From Limnomonas spitsbergensis (Eukaryota; Chlorophyta; Chlorophyceae; Chlamydomonadales): DNA of 64,000 nt. Made by a program: the position numbers and the translations under genes. Shown piece by piece: positions 53,501 through 62,262 of the stretch (within the stretch, counting starts at the first letter, position 1; every line of letters begins with the position of its first letter). The stretch covers positions 1,860,001-1,924,000 of the forward strand of contig JAYJMM010000089.1 in the NCBI GenBank assembly GCA_037349105.1, in the 5' to 3' direction. The notes beneath the pieces are model-generated. The model saw nothing but the letters and a program-made list of their open reading frames with translations. It was not told where the DNA came from and searched no databases.

Positions 53501-56500
53501 GAAAACCTAACCCTGCCCAGGTCAAGGCGTTGATGGAGCAGCAGAATATCGACCTGTATACCTGGCGCTCTGACAAGGGGGGTGAGGGGCCTTCGGGTAC
53601 GTCAGTCGAACGCAGCATGCCGGTCAGTCGCTCGCGAGTGGTGGAAAGCCCAGCGGAGATCAACGGGGTGAGGCGAATACAAAATCAGCCAACTCACCAC
53701 TGAACTGTAAAATAACACTTTCAGGGTGAAGGCCGGTTGTGCAGGCCTGTGAAAGAGATAGGGCCGGGTAGTTCTGTGTTCTGGACGCAGAGATGAAGGG
53801 GATGAGGCAACCTCAAAATCATCTGACTGCCCTCTGATACATAAAATAGCACTTCCAGGGTGAAGGCTGGTTGTGCAATCCTGTGAAAGAGATGGGATCG
53901 GGTATTTTGAGTCCTGTACGTGGAGATCAACGGGGTGAGCCAGGCAACCTCAAAATCAGCCGACCCCCTTCAATATGTTCAATGGAATGTCCAGGGTGCG
54001 CGCCCATCAAAAAGGGTCATGCAATTTTGGGTGATGGACACAGAGATAAAAGGGGTGAGGCAACCTCAAAATCTCCAGGGGATACCTCAATAAGCATATC
54101 AGTTGCTAGAATAGTGTGTGCGGAAGTGTGTGAAATACAGTGCTGTGCACCGTTTAAATAGAGTTCACAACAGTGTAGATACTTGTAGTGTGTATGATGG
54201 TGTGTAGAAAAGTGTGCAATAGAGTGTACAGCGTTGTTGCCAGGTCTTGATGTTATATTAGCTGCGCTGTTATGTCCTATATCCATTCTTGAAAAGGCCT
54301 TGAAAAGGCCTAAGGTAGCCATGTCCCATGCTTTGGCCTAAAGTGGCGGCTTCCTTAATCCACGCACTAGTCTGCGTACCTAATTATTTATCTATTATTT
54401 TAAAGGCCTTGCGGGGTGGACTGCATGTACAAATGCAGATGAAGAAAATTGTAATACCAAGGCAGTGAAACGTAGGGTTCGGATTAGGTTAAGGATCAGG
54501 GTCAGGGTGAGGAAGTATTACTCAGGAAGGAATTACCCAGCACTCCAGGGTGCTAGAGTTCTGGCCCCGGCTTCAATGCTGTATAGGCATACCAGTGAAG
54601 AGCATGTCCCAGGGTGCGCTGGTGCTGGGCTTTTTGTTTTGTCAGGCAAGTTCAGGGCGCTTCAGGTGGCCAGGCGGACATGGCAATGCTAGGAGGAAAT
54701 CAGTAACTTGTTTTTGGGGTGCGCTGGTGCTGAGATGTTTCATAGGGTCAGGCAAGTTCGGGGCGCTGCAGGTGGCCAGGTAGACATGGCAGTAGGAGGA
54801 GGCACACATTGTTTGCAGCTTATTGCCTCCTTCTTGCCCCATGGTCCCCACTGCCGCCTCATGTCCCCTTGGTCCCCCACTGTCGCCTCATTTCCCCATG
54901 GTCCCCCACTGCCGCCTCACTTCCCCATGGTCCCCCACTGCCGCCTCATTTCCCCATGGTCCCCCACTGCCGCCTCATGTCCCCTTGGTCCCCCACTGTC
55001 GCCTCATTTCCCCATGGTCCCCCACTGCCGCCTCATTTCCCCATGGTCCCCCACTGCCGCCTCACTTCCCCATGGTCCCCCACTGCCGCCTCATTTCCCC
55101 ATGGTCCCCCACTGCCGCCTCATTTCCCCTTGGTCCCCCACTGCCGCCTAATTCCCCATGGTCCCCACAGTCGCCTCATTTCCCCTCTGCCCTTCCAGCC
55201 GCCTCATCATAGCATCATTGCACCTTTACCCCCTTGATGACAGGTGAATGTGGCCGACCATGGCCGCACGCTCAACACTTTCCTCAAGGTAAGTCTGGGC
55301 ATAAAAAATAAATCCAGCAGAAAAAACATTAAAAAAAAATGTCTGGGCTAGAATCCTTTTTTAAGATGTTTCATCCGGGCTGTGTGATCTTTGTGTATGT
55401 GTGTCTGAATGTGGAGGATCACGGCTGCATGCCCAATAAGCAATAGGCTAATAATTTCCTCAAGGTCAGTGTGGGCTGAGGAGCTCTTTCACATCGTTTC
55501 ATCCGGGCTGTGTGATCTTTGTATGTGTGTTTTGAAGTCAGGCGGAGCTTCAGATTTTAAGCATGGGACAGGTGCCCGCAAACCGGCTTCAAGACCTAAA
55601 CCAATGCGAGAACTAGCTCCACCATTCCCCCACCTAGCCTTTCCTACTAGGAAAAAATCACACTGTGGCATGAGTATGCAAACGAGATTGCAGTCGACCA
55701 GCTGGAGAAATGAAAGCTTTGCCAGGTTGTTGTAATCGAGTTGACAGAATACAACATGCTGTGGGAGGCCTGTATCTTATGGGCCACATCACAACTACTA
55801 GTACAGTGCCCGAAGGGGCTTTGCCCCCTCGAAGAGCATGTTCAGAATGGTGTATATCCACTGGGCATTTCTGAACGCTCGGCCGCGTGGGGCCTGTATC
55901 TCTTGGGCCTCATCACAACTATGCATGCGTGACTTCAGACCCAATACATGTGTTGCCTTTTACCAAGCTCTCCACCAATTCTTCGCCAGTGACGTTGCTG
56001 ACGCTCTATCGAAATAAGGAGAGGATGTGCAAGACCTGATTCAAGAGCTAGGTAGCCTTGTATTCAACTCCATTCAGAAGCTGGATGTGAAGATCAAGGG
56101 TCCATGGTCTGATGGACCTTCAGCCACTCAAGGCATTGTCAGCCTCTGCTCCAGTTCCCCACACACTCCTCTGACTTTGCCCTCCCTGGAACCCTCCCTG
56201 GAACGCTCCCTGAATCATCCCTCTCTCTGCCAGGTCTGGAAATCAATGTATACACATATCAACAAACCGGTATGATACCATACACAAATCATATCAGACC
56301 CTTTGAATGACTCTTGTTAAGCATGCATTACATATGAGTTTATTTGCAACCTCGCGCTCCTTGTCCCACCATGCCTGTCCCGCCCTACCTGTCCCACCAT
56401 GCCTGCCCCGCCATGCCTGTCCCGCCCTACCTGTCCCACCATGCCTGTCCCGCCATGTCTGTCCCGCCATGCCTGTCCCGCCATGCCTGTCCCGCCATAC

Positions 56501-59500
56501 CTGTCCCACCATACCTGTCCCGCCATACCTGTCCCACCATGCCTGTCCCGCCATACCTGTCCCACCATGTCTGTCCCACCATACCTGTCCCACCATGTCT
56601 GTCCCGCCATACCTGTCCCACCATGCCTGTCCCACCATACCTGTCCCACCATACCTGTCCCACCATGTCTGTCCCACCATACCTGTCCCGCCATGCCTGT
56701 CCCGCCATGCCTGTCCCACCATGCCTGTCCCGCCCTGCCTGTCCCACCATGCCTATCCCGCCCTGCCTGTCCCACCATGCCTGTCCCGCCCTGCTTGTCC
56801 CACCATGCCTGTCCCACCATGCCTGTCCCGCCCTGCCTGTCCCACCATGCCTGTCCCGCCATGTCTGTCCCACCATGCCTGTCCCACCATGCCTGTCCCG
56901 CCATACCTGTCCCACCATGCCTGTCCCGCCATGCCTGTCCCACCATGCCTGTCCCACCATGCCTGTCCCGCCATACCTGTCCCACCATGCCTGTCCCGCC
57001 CTGCCTGTCCCACCATGCCTGTCCCGCCATGTCTGTCCCACCATGCCTGTCCCACCATGCCTGTCCCGCCATACCTGTCCCACCATGTCTGTCCCGCCAT
57101 GCCTGTCCCGCCATACCTGTCCCGCCATGCCTGTCCCACCATGCCTGTCCCGCCATGTCTGTCCCGCCATACCTGTCCCACCATGCCTGTCCCGCCATAC
57201 CTGTCCCACCATGTCTGTCCCGCCATGCCTGTCCCACCATGCCTGTCCCGCCATACCTGTCCCACCATGCCTGTCCCGCCATGCCTGTCCCGCCACGCCT
57301 GTCCCGCCATACCTGTCCCACCATGCCTGTCCCGCCATACCTGTCCCACCATACCTGTCCCGCCATGCCTGTCCCACCATGCCTGTCCCGCCATACCTGT
57401 CCCACCATGTCTGTCCCACCATGCCTGTCCCGCCATGCCTGTCCCACCATACCTGTCCCACCATACCTGTCCCGCCATGCCTGTCCCACCATACCTGTCC
57501 CGCCATGCCTGTCCCACCATACCTGTCCCGCCATGCCTGTCCCACCATACCTGTCCCACCATGTCTGTCCCGCCATGCCTGTCCCACCATACCTGTCCCA
57601 CCATGCCTGTCCCACCATACCTGTCCCACCATGTCTGTCCCACCATGCCTGTCCCGCCATACCTGTCCCACCATGCCTGTCCCACCATACCTGTCCCGCC
57701 ATACCTGTCCCGCCATACCTGTCCCGCCATGTCTGTCCCACCATGCCTGTCCCACCATGCCTGTCCCGCCATACCTGTCCCACCATACCTGTCCCACCAT
57801 ACCTGTCCCACCATACCTGTCCCACCATACCTGTCCCACCATGTCTGTCCCACCATACCTGTCCCACCATGTCTGTCCCGCCATACCTGTCCCACCATGT
57901 CTGTCCCACCATACCTGTCCCACCATGTCTGTCCCACCATACCTGTCCCACCATGCCTGTCCCGCCATACCTGTCCCACCATGCCTGTCCCACCATACCT
58001 GTCCCGCCCTGCCTGTCCCACCATACCTGTCCCGCCATGCCTGTCCCGCCCTGCCTGTCCCACCATGCCTGTCCCGCCATGCCTGTCCCGCCATGCCTGT
58101 CCCGCCATGCCTGTCCCACCATGTCTGTCCCGCCATGCCTGTCCCGCCATACCTGTCCCGCCATGCCTGTCCCACCATGCCTGTCCCGCCATGTCTGTCC
58201 CACCATGCCTGTCCCGCCATGTCTGTCCCGCCATGTCCGTCCCGCCATGTCTGTCCCACCATGCCTGTCCCACCATGCCTGTCCCACCATGCCTGTCCCA
58301 CCATACCTGTCCCACCATGTCTGTCCCGCCATACCTGTCCCACCATACCTGTCCCACCATGCCTGTCCCGCCATACCTGTCCCACCATGCCTGTCCCACC
58401 ATGCCTGTCCCGCCATGCCTGTCCCGCCATGCCTGTCCCACCATACCTGTCCCGCCATACCTGTCCCACCATGCCTGTCCCACCATACCTGTCCCGCCAT
58501 GCCTGTCCCGCCATGCCTGTCCCGCCATGCCTGCCCCGCCATGCCTGTCCCGCCATGCCTGCCCCGCCATGCCTGTCCCGCCATGTCTGTCCCACCATGC
58601 CTGTCCCGCCATACCTGTCCCGCCCTGCCTGTCCCGCCATGTCTTTCCCACCATGCCTGTCCCGCCATGCCTGTCCGGCCATGTCTGTCCCACCATGCCT
58701 GTCCCGCCATGTTTGTCCCACCATGCCTGTCCCGCCATGTCTGTCCCACCATGCCTGTCCCGCCATGTTTGTCCCACCATGCCTGTCCCGCCATACCTGT
58801 CCCACCATGCCTGTCCCGCCATGCCTGTCCCGCCATGCCTGTCCCGCCATGCCTGCCCCGCCATGCCTGTCCCACCATGTCTGTCCCACCATGCCTGTCC
58901 CGCCATGTCTGTCCCACCATGCCTGTCCCGCCATACCTGTCCCACCATGCCTGTCCCACCATGCCTGTCCCACCATGCCTGTCCCACCATACCTGTCCCA
59001 CCATGCCTGTCCCGCCATACCTGTCCCACCATACCTGTCCCACCATGCCTGTCCCGCCATACCTGTCCCACCATACCTGTCCCACCATACCTGTCCCGCC
59101 ATACCTGTCCCACCATGCCTGTCCCACCATGCCTGTCCCACCATACCTGTCCCGCCATGCCTGTCCCGCCATGCCTGTCCCGCCATGCCTGCCCCGCCAT
59201 GCCTGTCCCACCATGCCTGTCCCGCCATGCCTGCCCCGCCATGCCTGTCCCGCCATGTCTGTCCCACCATGCCTGTCCCGCCATACCTGTCCCGCCCTGC
59301 CTGTCCCGCCATGTCTTTCCCACCATGCCTGTCCCGCCATGCCTGTCCCGCCATGTCTGTCCCACCATGCCTGTCCCGCCATGTTTGTCCCACCATGCCT
59401 GTCCCGCCATGTCTGTCCCACCATGCCTGTCCCGCCATGTTTGTCCCACCATGCCTGTCCCGCCATACCTGTCCCACCATGCCTGTCCCGCCATGCCTGT

Positions 59501-61759
59501 CCCGCCATGCCTGTCCCGCCATGCCTGCCCCGCCATGCCTGTCCCACCATGTCTGTCCCACCATGCCTGTCCCGCCATGTCTGTCCCACCATGCCTGTCC
59601 CGCCATACCTGTCCCACCATGCCTGTCCCGCCATGCCTGTCCCGCCATGCCTGTCCCGCCATACCTGTCCCGCCATGCCTGTCCCACCATGCCTGTCCCG
59701 CCATGCCTGCCCCGCCATGCCTGTCCCGCCATGCCTGTCCCGCCATGCCTGTCCCGCCATGCCTATCCCGCCATGCCTGTCCCGCCATGCCTGTCCCGCC
59801 CTGCCTGTCCTGCCTGTGCCGCCATGCCTATCCCGCCATGCCTGTCCCGCCATGCCTGTCCCGCCCTGCCTGTCCCGCCATGCCTGTCCCGCCATGCCTG
59901 CCCCGCCATGCCTGTCCCGCCATGCCTGTCCCGCCATGTCTGTCCCACCATGCCTGTCCCGCCATACCTGTCCCGCCATGCCTGTCCCGCCATGACTGTC
60001 CCGCCATGCCTGTCCCGCCATGCCTGTCCCGCCATGCCTGTCCCGCCATGCCTGTCCCGCCATGCCTGTCCTGCCTGTGCCGCCATGCCTATCCCGCCAT
60101 GCCTGTCCCGCCATGCTTGTCCCGCCATGCCTGTCCGGCCATGCCTGTCCCGCCATGCCTGTCCCGCCATGCCTGTCCCGCCATGCCTGTCCCGCCATGC
60201 CTGCTCCCTGCAGGATCTGGATCGAAACAGCCGGGATGGGCATGAGACATCACAGCCCTTGCCTGACCCCAAACGATTGTTTGATTCCTGGTGTTGTTAG
60301 GCTCGCCAACGTTTCCGCTCCCTGCAGGACCTGGATCGAAACAGCCGGGAGAAGCAGGAGATATCACAGCTCATACCTGACCCTAATGTTTGATTTTCAT
60401 TTTGCCAAGCGCGTCTTCTTCTCTGATCACTGCAGGAACTGGATCTGAAAAGCTGGGATCTAGAAGCTCCATGAAACCCTGTGTCAGGTCACACCTCCCG
60501 CCTCACCACGTGTCAGTTCACACCTCCCGTCAGACTTCATGTCTCTTGTACCTCCCGGCACACCCTGAGTCATTTCATACTGCATTTCGCATTTCGCATC
60601 AGTTCAGACCTCCCGTCACACCCTGCGTCAAGTTGCGCCTCCTGTCACACACCCTGCCAGTTTACACCTGTCACACACCATGTCAGGTCACACCTCCCGT
60701 CACACCCCCATGTCCTTACACACCTCCCGTCACACTCCCATGTCCTTTCATACCTCCCGTCTCATCCTGCATCACGTCACACCCCCCTTCACACCCCCAG
60801 GTCCTTACACACCTCCCGTCTCACCCTGCATCAGGTCACACCTCCCGTCACACTCCCTGCCATGTCACACTCCCCTGCTTGCCTCCTCGCTGCAGGATCT
60901 GGATCTGAACAGCTGGGATTTAGGGGAGGTGTCTAACCCCGTGTCAGGTCACACATAATGTCATACTTCACCCTCCATCGCACCTCCTGTCACACACCCT
61001 ACCTGGTCACACTTCCTGACACACCCTGTGTCATGCCACACTTCCTGTCACACTTCACGCTCCATCGCACGTCCTGTCAAACACCTTCCCTGGTCACACA
61101 TACTGGCACACTATGTTTCGGTCCATACTTATTATCATGTCTGCTCCCTGCAGGATCTGGATCTGAACAGCTGGGATCCAAAGGACATGTCAATTCCTTT
61201 GTCAGGTCACACTTCCCGGGCCAGATCTGAGGCTGGATCCGAGATCAGTCAGCGCAGATCCATCGGACGCCGCGTCACGTCCGGCGTCTCGGCGCACGCG
61301 TTGGCCCCTCCGGGCAGCTCCCAGCAGGCTTATGACGACGGAGAGGAACCTGCGGCAGGCAGTCCGCAAGCCGACACTGTGTTGGAGGTGGGTAAGGCAG
61401 AGGAGGCGAAAAAGCCGGCGGGGGCGGCAGTGTTGGGGGGCTGCTCGCCCAGGATGGCTTGGAAGTGTCTGGGGTGGCCGTGGGCCAAGAAGTGTGGGTG
61501 CGGGGGGGCGTCTGACCAGGTGGTTACGAGCAGGAGCGTAAGCAAGAGCGTGGCTAAGGGTGGAACTGGGGACGGGGCCAAGGTCGGCGGCGCGAGCAGG
61601 GCCAAGGGTAGAAGGGGGGGCAGGGCCAAGGGCGGAGGCAATGGCGGCCTGCCGCCGGGGGTGCCTCTGGTTGCAGCTCGTCACACTGTATCCAGTGTTG
61701 ATGTGGAGGAGCTGGCGGGTGCCTGGCAGCAAACAAGCGGCACAGCTGAGAGGGCTTGA
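50445..61759 (+). CDS. Ankyrin-repeat protein, 3' part of gene (six exons, joined)
   Basis: Model: 50445-50573, 51309-51467, 53267-53332, 53521-53667, 55244-55288, 61154-61759, with stop TGA at 61757-61759. It encodes about 383 C-terminal residues; the N-terminus lies left of the window. Residues 1-29 form a clear ankyrin repeat (TPLFLAAQRGN, KLLVENGANPN). Exon 2 probably continues into a weaker repeat (TPAQVAQLNLNLLLA). The rest is hydrophilic, with a Ser/Arg stretch and a Gly/Lys-rich tail. I recognise no enzyme motif, signal peptide or membrane segment. Ankyrin repeats are protein-binding modules, so a binding or scaffold role is likely but the partner is unknown. Every internal junction has GT and AG, all are phase 0, and all exons are multiples of 3, which supports the model. 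Exons 3 and 5 are short and least certain. Transcript data could alter exon choice because each acceptor has decoy copies. Confidence 0.6.
50574..51308 (+). other. Intron 1 with four decoy copies of the exon 2 start
   Basis: The intron runs from GTAAGAG to CGCATTAG. Three clear copies of the next exon's acceptor and first ~50 bases lie at 50935, 51064 and 51192, plus a degenerate one near 50808. Each repeats the ..CAG|GTGGCCCAGCTCAACC theme followed by CTGAACCTGCTCCT. In the exon frame they stop early: TAA after 12 codons in copy 1, TAA in copy 2, TAG in copy 3. Spacing is 129, 128 and 117 bp. Confidence 0.8.
51309..51467 (+). CDS. Exon 2 of model: second, divergent ankyrin-like segment and charged region
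   Basis: 159 bp, 53 codons, entered at ATTAG|GTGGCC and left at ACG|GTGAGAG (51468). The first half (VAQLNLNLLLARYLRKMV) is helix-like and could complete an ankyrin repeat begun by TPAQ in exon 1. The second half is rich in Asp, Glu and Arg. Of the copies of this exon edge, only this one stays open to a good donor. Confidence 0.7.
51468..53266 (+). other. Intron 2, largely a ~130-bp tandem array of the exon 3 acceptor
   Basis: About ten extra copies of the exon 3 edge (GCAG|GGCATGAAGGATCT) start at 51556, 51900, 52053, 52210, 52342, 52617, 52753, 52885, 53012 and 53139; the true exon starts at 53267. Intervals settle at 127-137 bp towards the exon. Each unit also carries CTGGCCGAT, then ACAGCTGCTGCATTTCA, then CAGATGTTTGC. 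A 134-bp foreign element sits in one unit (52377-52510). The AG is lost in the copy at 52617 (CAT). The first ~200 bp of the intron hold nothing else I recognise. Confidence 0.8.
52377..52510 (+). mobile_element. 134-bp dispersed element, copy A, inserted in a tandem unit
   Basis: It begins TGCTTGCCCAGGGGGG and ends near CACTTCAC, and is about 80% similar by eye to 62625-62757. It splits a ~130-bp unit of intron 2. That unit is 275 bp long; removing the 134-bp element plus one 4-bp AACT gives 137 bp, the local period. AACT flanks both sides (52373-52376 and 52511-52514), a possible target-site duplication. There is no coding capacity. The family is unknown to me. Confidence 0.6.
53267..53332 (+). 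CDS. Exon 3 of model: short 22-codon exon
   Basis: 66 bp, acceptor TTGCAG|GGC, donor AAG|GTGAGG at 53333. It encodes GMKDLRNWDPSTGEQ and seven more residues. It is the only copy of this edge that reads into a good donor without a stop; for example, the copy at 52885 stops at TAA after 10 codons. The DLRNWDP motif resembles DLNSWDP at the start of exon 6. Confidence 0.65.
53333..53520 (+). other. Intron 3 (188 bp)
   Basis: A short intron from GTGAGG to CTGCCCAG. It is the only intron of the model without an obvious duplicated exon edge. It has loosely repeated AAACCCTG-like words, including TTAAACCACATGCT, which looks like part of the 72-bp unit; I cannot show that this is more than chance. 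Confidence 0.6.
53521..53667 (+). CDS. Exon 4 of model: Ser/Arg-rich region
   Basis: 147 bp, 49 codons, acceptor CTGCCCAG|GTC, donor GGG|GTGAGG at 53668. The sequence begins VKALMEQQNIDLYTW, a helix-like segment, then turns to Gly/Ser (GGEGPSGTS) and SVERSMPVSRSRVVESPAE. The last 12 bases and the donor are copied three more times in the following intron. Confidence 0.7.
54612..54800 (+). repeat. Two-copy ~105-bp tandem repeat
   Basis: GGTGCGCTGGTGCTG ... GTCAGGCAAGTTC ... GGTGGCCAGG ... GACATGGCA occurs from 54612 and again from 54717, with about 80-85% identity by eye. Confidence 0.75.
54836..55188 (+). repeat. 29-bp minisatellite, about 12 copies
   Basis: The unit is CCCCATGGTCCCCCACTGCC followed by GCCTCATTT. 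Variants are CTTGG for CATGG, and CATGTCC, CACTTCC or CATTTCC. The array is C-rich on the + strand and lies just before the acceptor of exon 5. The 87-bp open-frame period (3 x 29) makes all + frames open; these are not genes. Confidence 0.9.
55244..55288 (+). CDS. Exon 5 of model: short 15-codon exon
   Basis: 45 bp, acceptor GACAG|GTGAAT, donor AAG|GTAAGTC at 55289. It encodes VNVADHGRTLNTFLK, which has the look of an ankyrin loop (ADHGRT). The strong consensus donor and kept frame support it, but its size makes it the least certain exon. A degenerate second copy lies at about 55410-55464. Confidence 0.5.
55410..55470 (+). pseudogene. Degenerate copy of exon 5 with donor
   Basis: CTGAATGTGGAGGATCACGG, then a short insertion, then TTTCCTCAAG|GTCAGTG, mirrors exon 5 (GTGAATGTGGCCGACCATGG ... 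TTTCCTCAAG|GTAAGTC). The reading frame is broken by an insertion with TAA and TAG. Confidence 0.65.
55760..55935 (+). repeat. Two-copy ~124-bp tandem repeat
   Basis: GGCCTGTATCTTATGGGCC at 55767 and GGCCTGTATCTCTTGGGCC at 55891, each followed by a CATCACAACTA word. A small hairpin (GGGGC TTT GCCCC) lies between them. Confidence 0.7.
56362..60203 (+). repeat. 14-bp minisatellite, about 274 copies
   Basis: The unit is CCATGCCTGTCCCG. Variants are CCCA for CCCG, ATACC or ATGTC for ATGCC, and CCCTG for CCATG. Because 14 is not divisible by 3, all three frames give the same 14-residue period, so frames of more than 1300 codons are open on both strands without coding meaning. A 48-unit (672-bp) block is duplicated; its GTCTTTCCC marker is at 58641 and 59313. 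The last unit merges into CTGCTCCCTGCAG, the acceptor of the first exon-6-like copy at 60214. The - strand is G-rich (GGCGGGACAGG). Confidence 0.95.
60214..60480 (+). pseudogene. Three decoy copies of the exon 6 start
   Basis: Copies begin after CTGCAG or ACTGCAG at 60214 (DLDRNSRDG, open for 28 codons to TAG), 60328 (DLDRNSREK, open for about 20 codons to TGA) and 60436 (ELDLKSWDL, stop after 12 codons). No good donor follows any of them. Spacing is 114 and 108 bp. Confidence 0.65.
60481..61153 (+). repeat. Degenerate CACACCTCCCGTCACAC-type repeat with a fourth decoy exon start
   Basis: Words such as GTCAGGTCACACCTCCCG and CACACTCC recur irregularly every ~20-40 bp from 60485 to about 60880 and again, weaker, to 61135. 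At 60896 another CTGCAG|GATCTGGATCTGAAC copy of the exon 6 start reads DLDLNSWDLGEV and stops after 20 codons. Confidence 0.65.
61154..61759 (+). CDS. Exon 6 of model: terminal exon with stop
   Basis: 606 bp from CCCTGCAG|GATCTG to TGA at 61757-61759. It encodes DLDLNSWDPKDM, a Ser/Arg segment (SEAGSEISQRRSIGRRV), an acidic stretch (DDGEEPAAG) and a Gly/Lys/Arg-rich low-complexity tail (residues ~120-165, e.g. RAKGRRGGRAKGGGNGG). It is the only copy of this edge with a long open frame. Alternative: GAG|GTGGGTAAGG at 61388 and GTTGCAG at 61676 would remove 61388-61676 in phase and end at TGA 61764-61766, giving a different C-terminus. The sequence does not decide between them. Confidence 0.6.
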   Translation, partial: DLDLNSWDPKDMSIPLSGHTSRARSEAGSEISQRRSIGRRVTSGVSAHALAPPGSSQQAYDDGEEPAAGSPQADTVLEVGKAEEAKKPAGAAVLGGCSPRMAWKCLGWPWAKKCGCGGASDQVVTSRSVSKSVAKGGTGDGAKVGGASRAKGRRGGRAKGGGNGGLPPGVPLVAARHTVSSVDVEELAGAWQQTSGTAERA

Positions 61760-62262
61760 GGAGTGAACCGAACTGAACTGTTGATAGGTCTTGAATTTGG
61801 ATGTGTAGTCGTGGCAGAAAGTTATTTAAATGCGTGATTGTGGCAGAAACTTATTTGAATGCGTGGTTTTGGCAGAATGCATCCCTTAATCATTGCGGTG
61901 CTAAACGCAGCAACAGGTAGGGTGGGGCCTGACATTGATTGGATGATCTTGAGGTGGCGATCATAGTAGCACAATCCGGCTGAACCTGTGACGTATTGCG
62001 CAGTATCATGCCGTATCGTGCTACCATGGTGGGGATAAGCTGAGGGATCAGAATGTGGATCTCGAAAATTATGGTTTAAGCCAGAGTTTTAGCCAGATCA
62101 CTGGTTTTAGTCTTATTTTTATGAGGACTGCCTGTTCCAGATTTTCTGCAAGCAGTGCTGCATGCTATTGCCTGCCTTGTTTGTTTACCCAGATTACTTT
62201 TGAGGATTGCAACTTTCAATGGACTGCCTGTACGACTGCCAATGTTTCTTCAGTTGACCTAG

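Larger units (their letters stand above)
53668..55243 (+). other. Intron 4: donor-edge duplications, a 105-bp pair and a 29-bp minisatellite
   Basis: The exon 4 end and donor (GAGATCAACGGG|GTGAG) recur at 53802 (GT changed to AT), 53935 (intact) and 54055 (GT kept), spaced 134, 133 and 120 bp. Each is followed by CAACCTCAAAATC or similar. 54110-54240 is GTGTG-rich, with no feature recognised. 54612-54800 is a two-copy ~105-bp repeat and 54836-55188 a 29-bp minisatellite. The acceptor is GATGACAG at 55243. Confidence 0.7.
55289..61153 (+). other. Intron 5 (5.9 kb), mostly repeats
   Basis: In order: a degenerate copy of exon 5 with its donor (55410-55470), a 129-bp repeated segment containing CATCCGGGCTGTGTGATC (55372 and 55501), a 124-bp pair (55767 and 55891), about 300 bp without recognisable content except a possible retroelement scrap (55930-56020), the 14-bp minisatellite (56362-60203), four decoy copies of the exon 6 start (60214, 60328, 60436, 60896) and a CACACCTCCCGTCACAC-type degenerate repeat. 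It ends CTCCCTGCAG. Confidence 0.65.

Noticed and set aside
54470..54515. Interstitial telomere repeat (GGGTTCGGATTAGG, GGTTAAGG, CAGGGTGAGG)
   Set aside because: The words are too irregular and there is no fixed period.
54708..55237. Proline-rich protein genes over the 29-bp repeat
   Set aside because: All three + frames are open because of the repeat, and it lies between a donor and an acceptor of the modelled gene.
55811..55835. Small GC hairpin (GGGGC TTT GCCCC) as a terminator or organelle-type palindromic repeat
   Set aside because: It is a single short hairpin in a eukaryotic intron, with no further copies seen.
56307..60300. Proline/cysteine-rich or collagen-like proteins of about 1300 residues on both strands
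   Set aside because: A 14-bp repeat reads the same 14-residue period in every frame, so openness carries no information.
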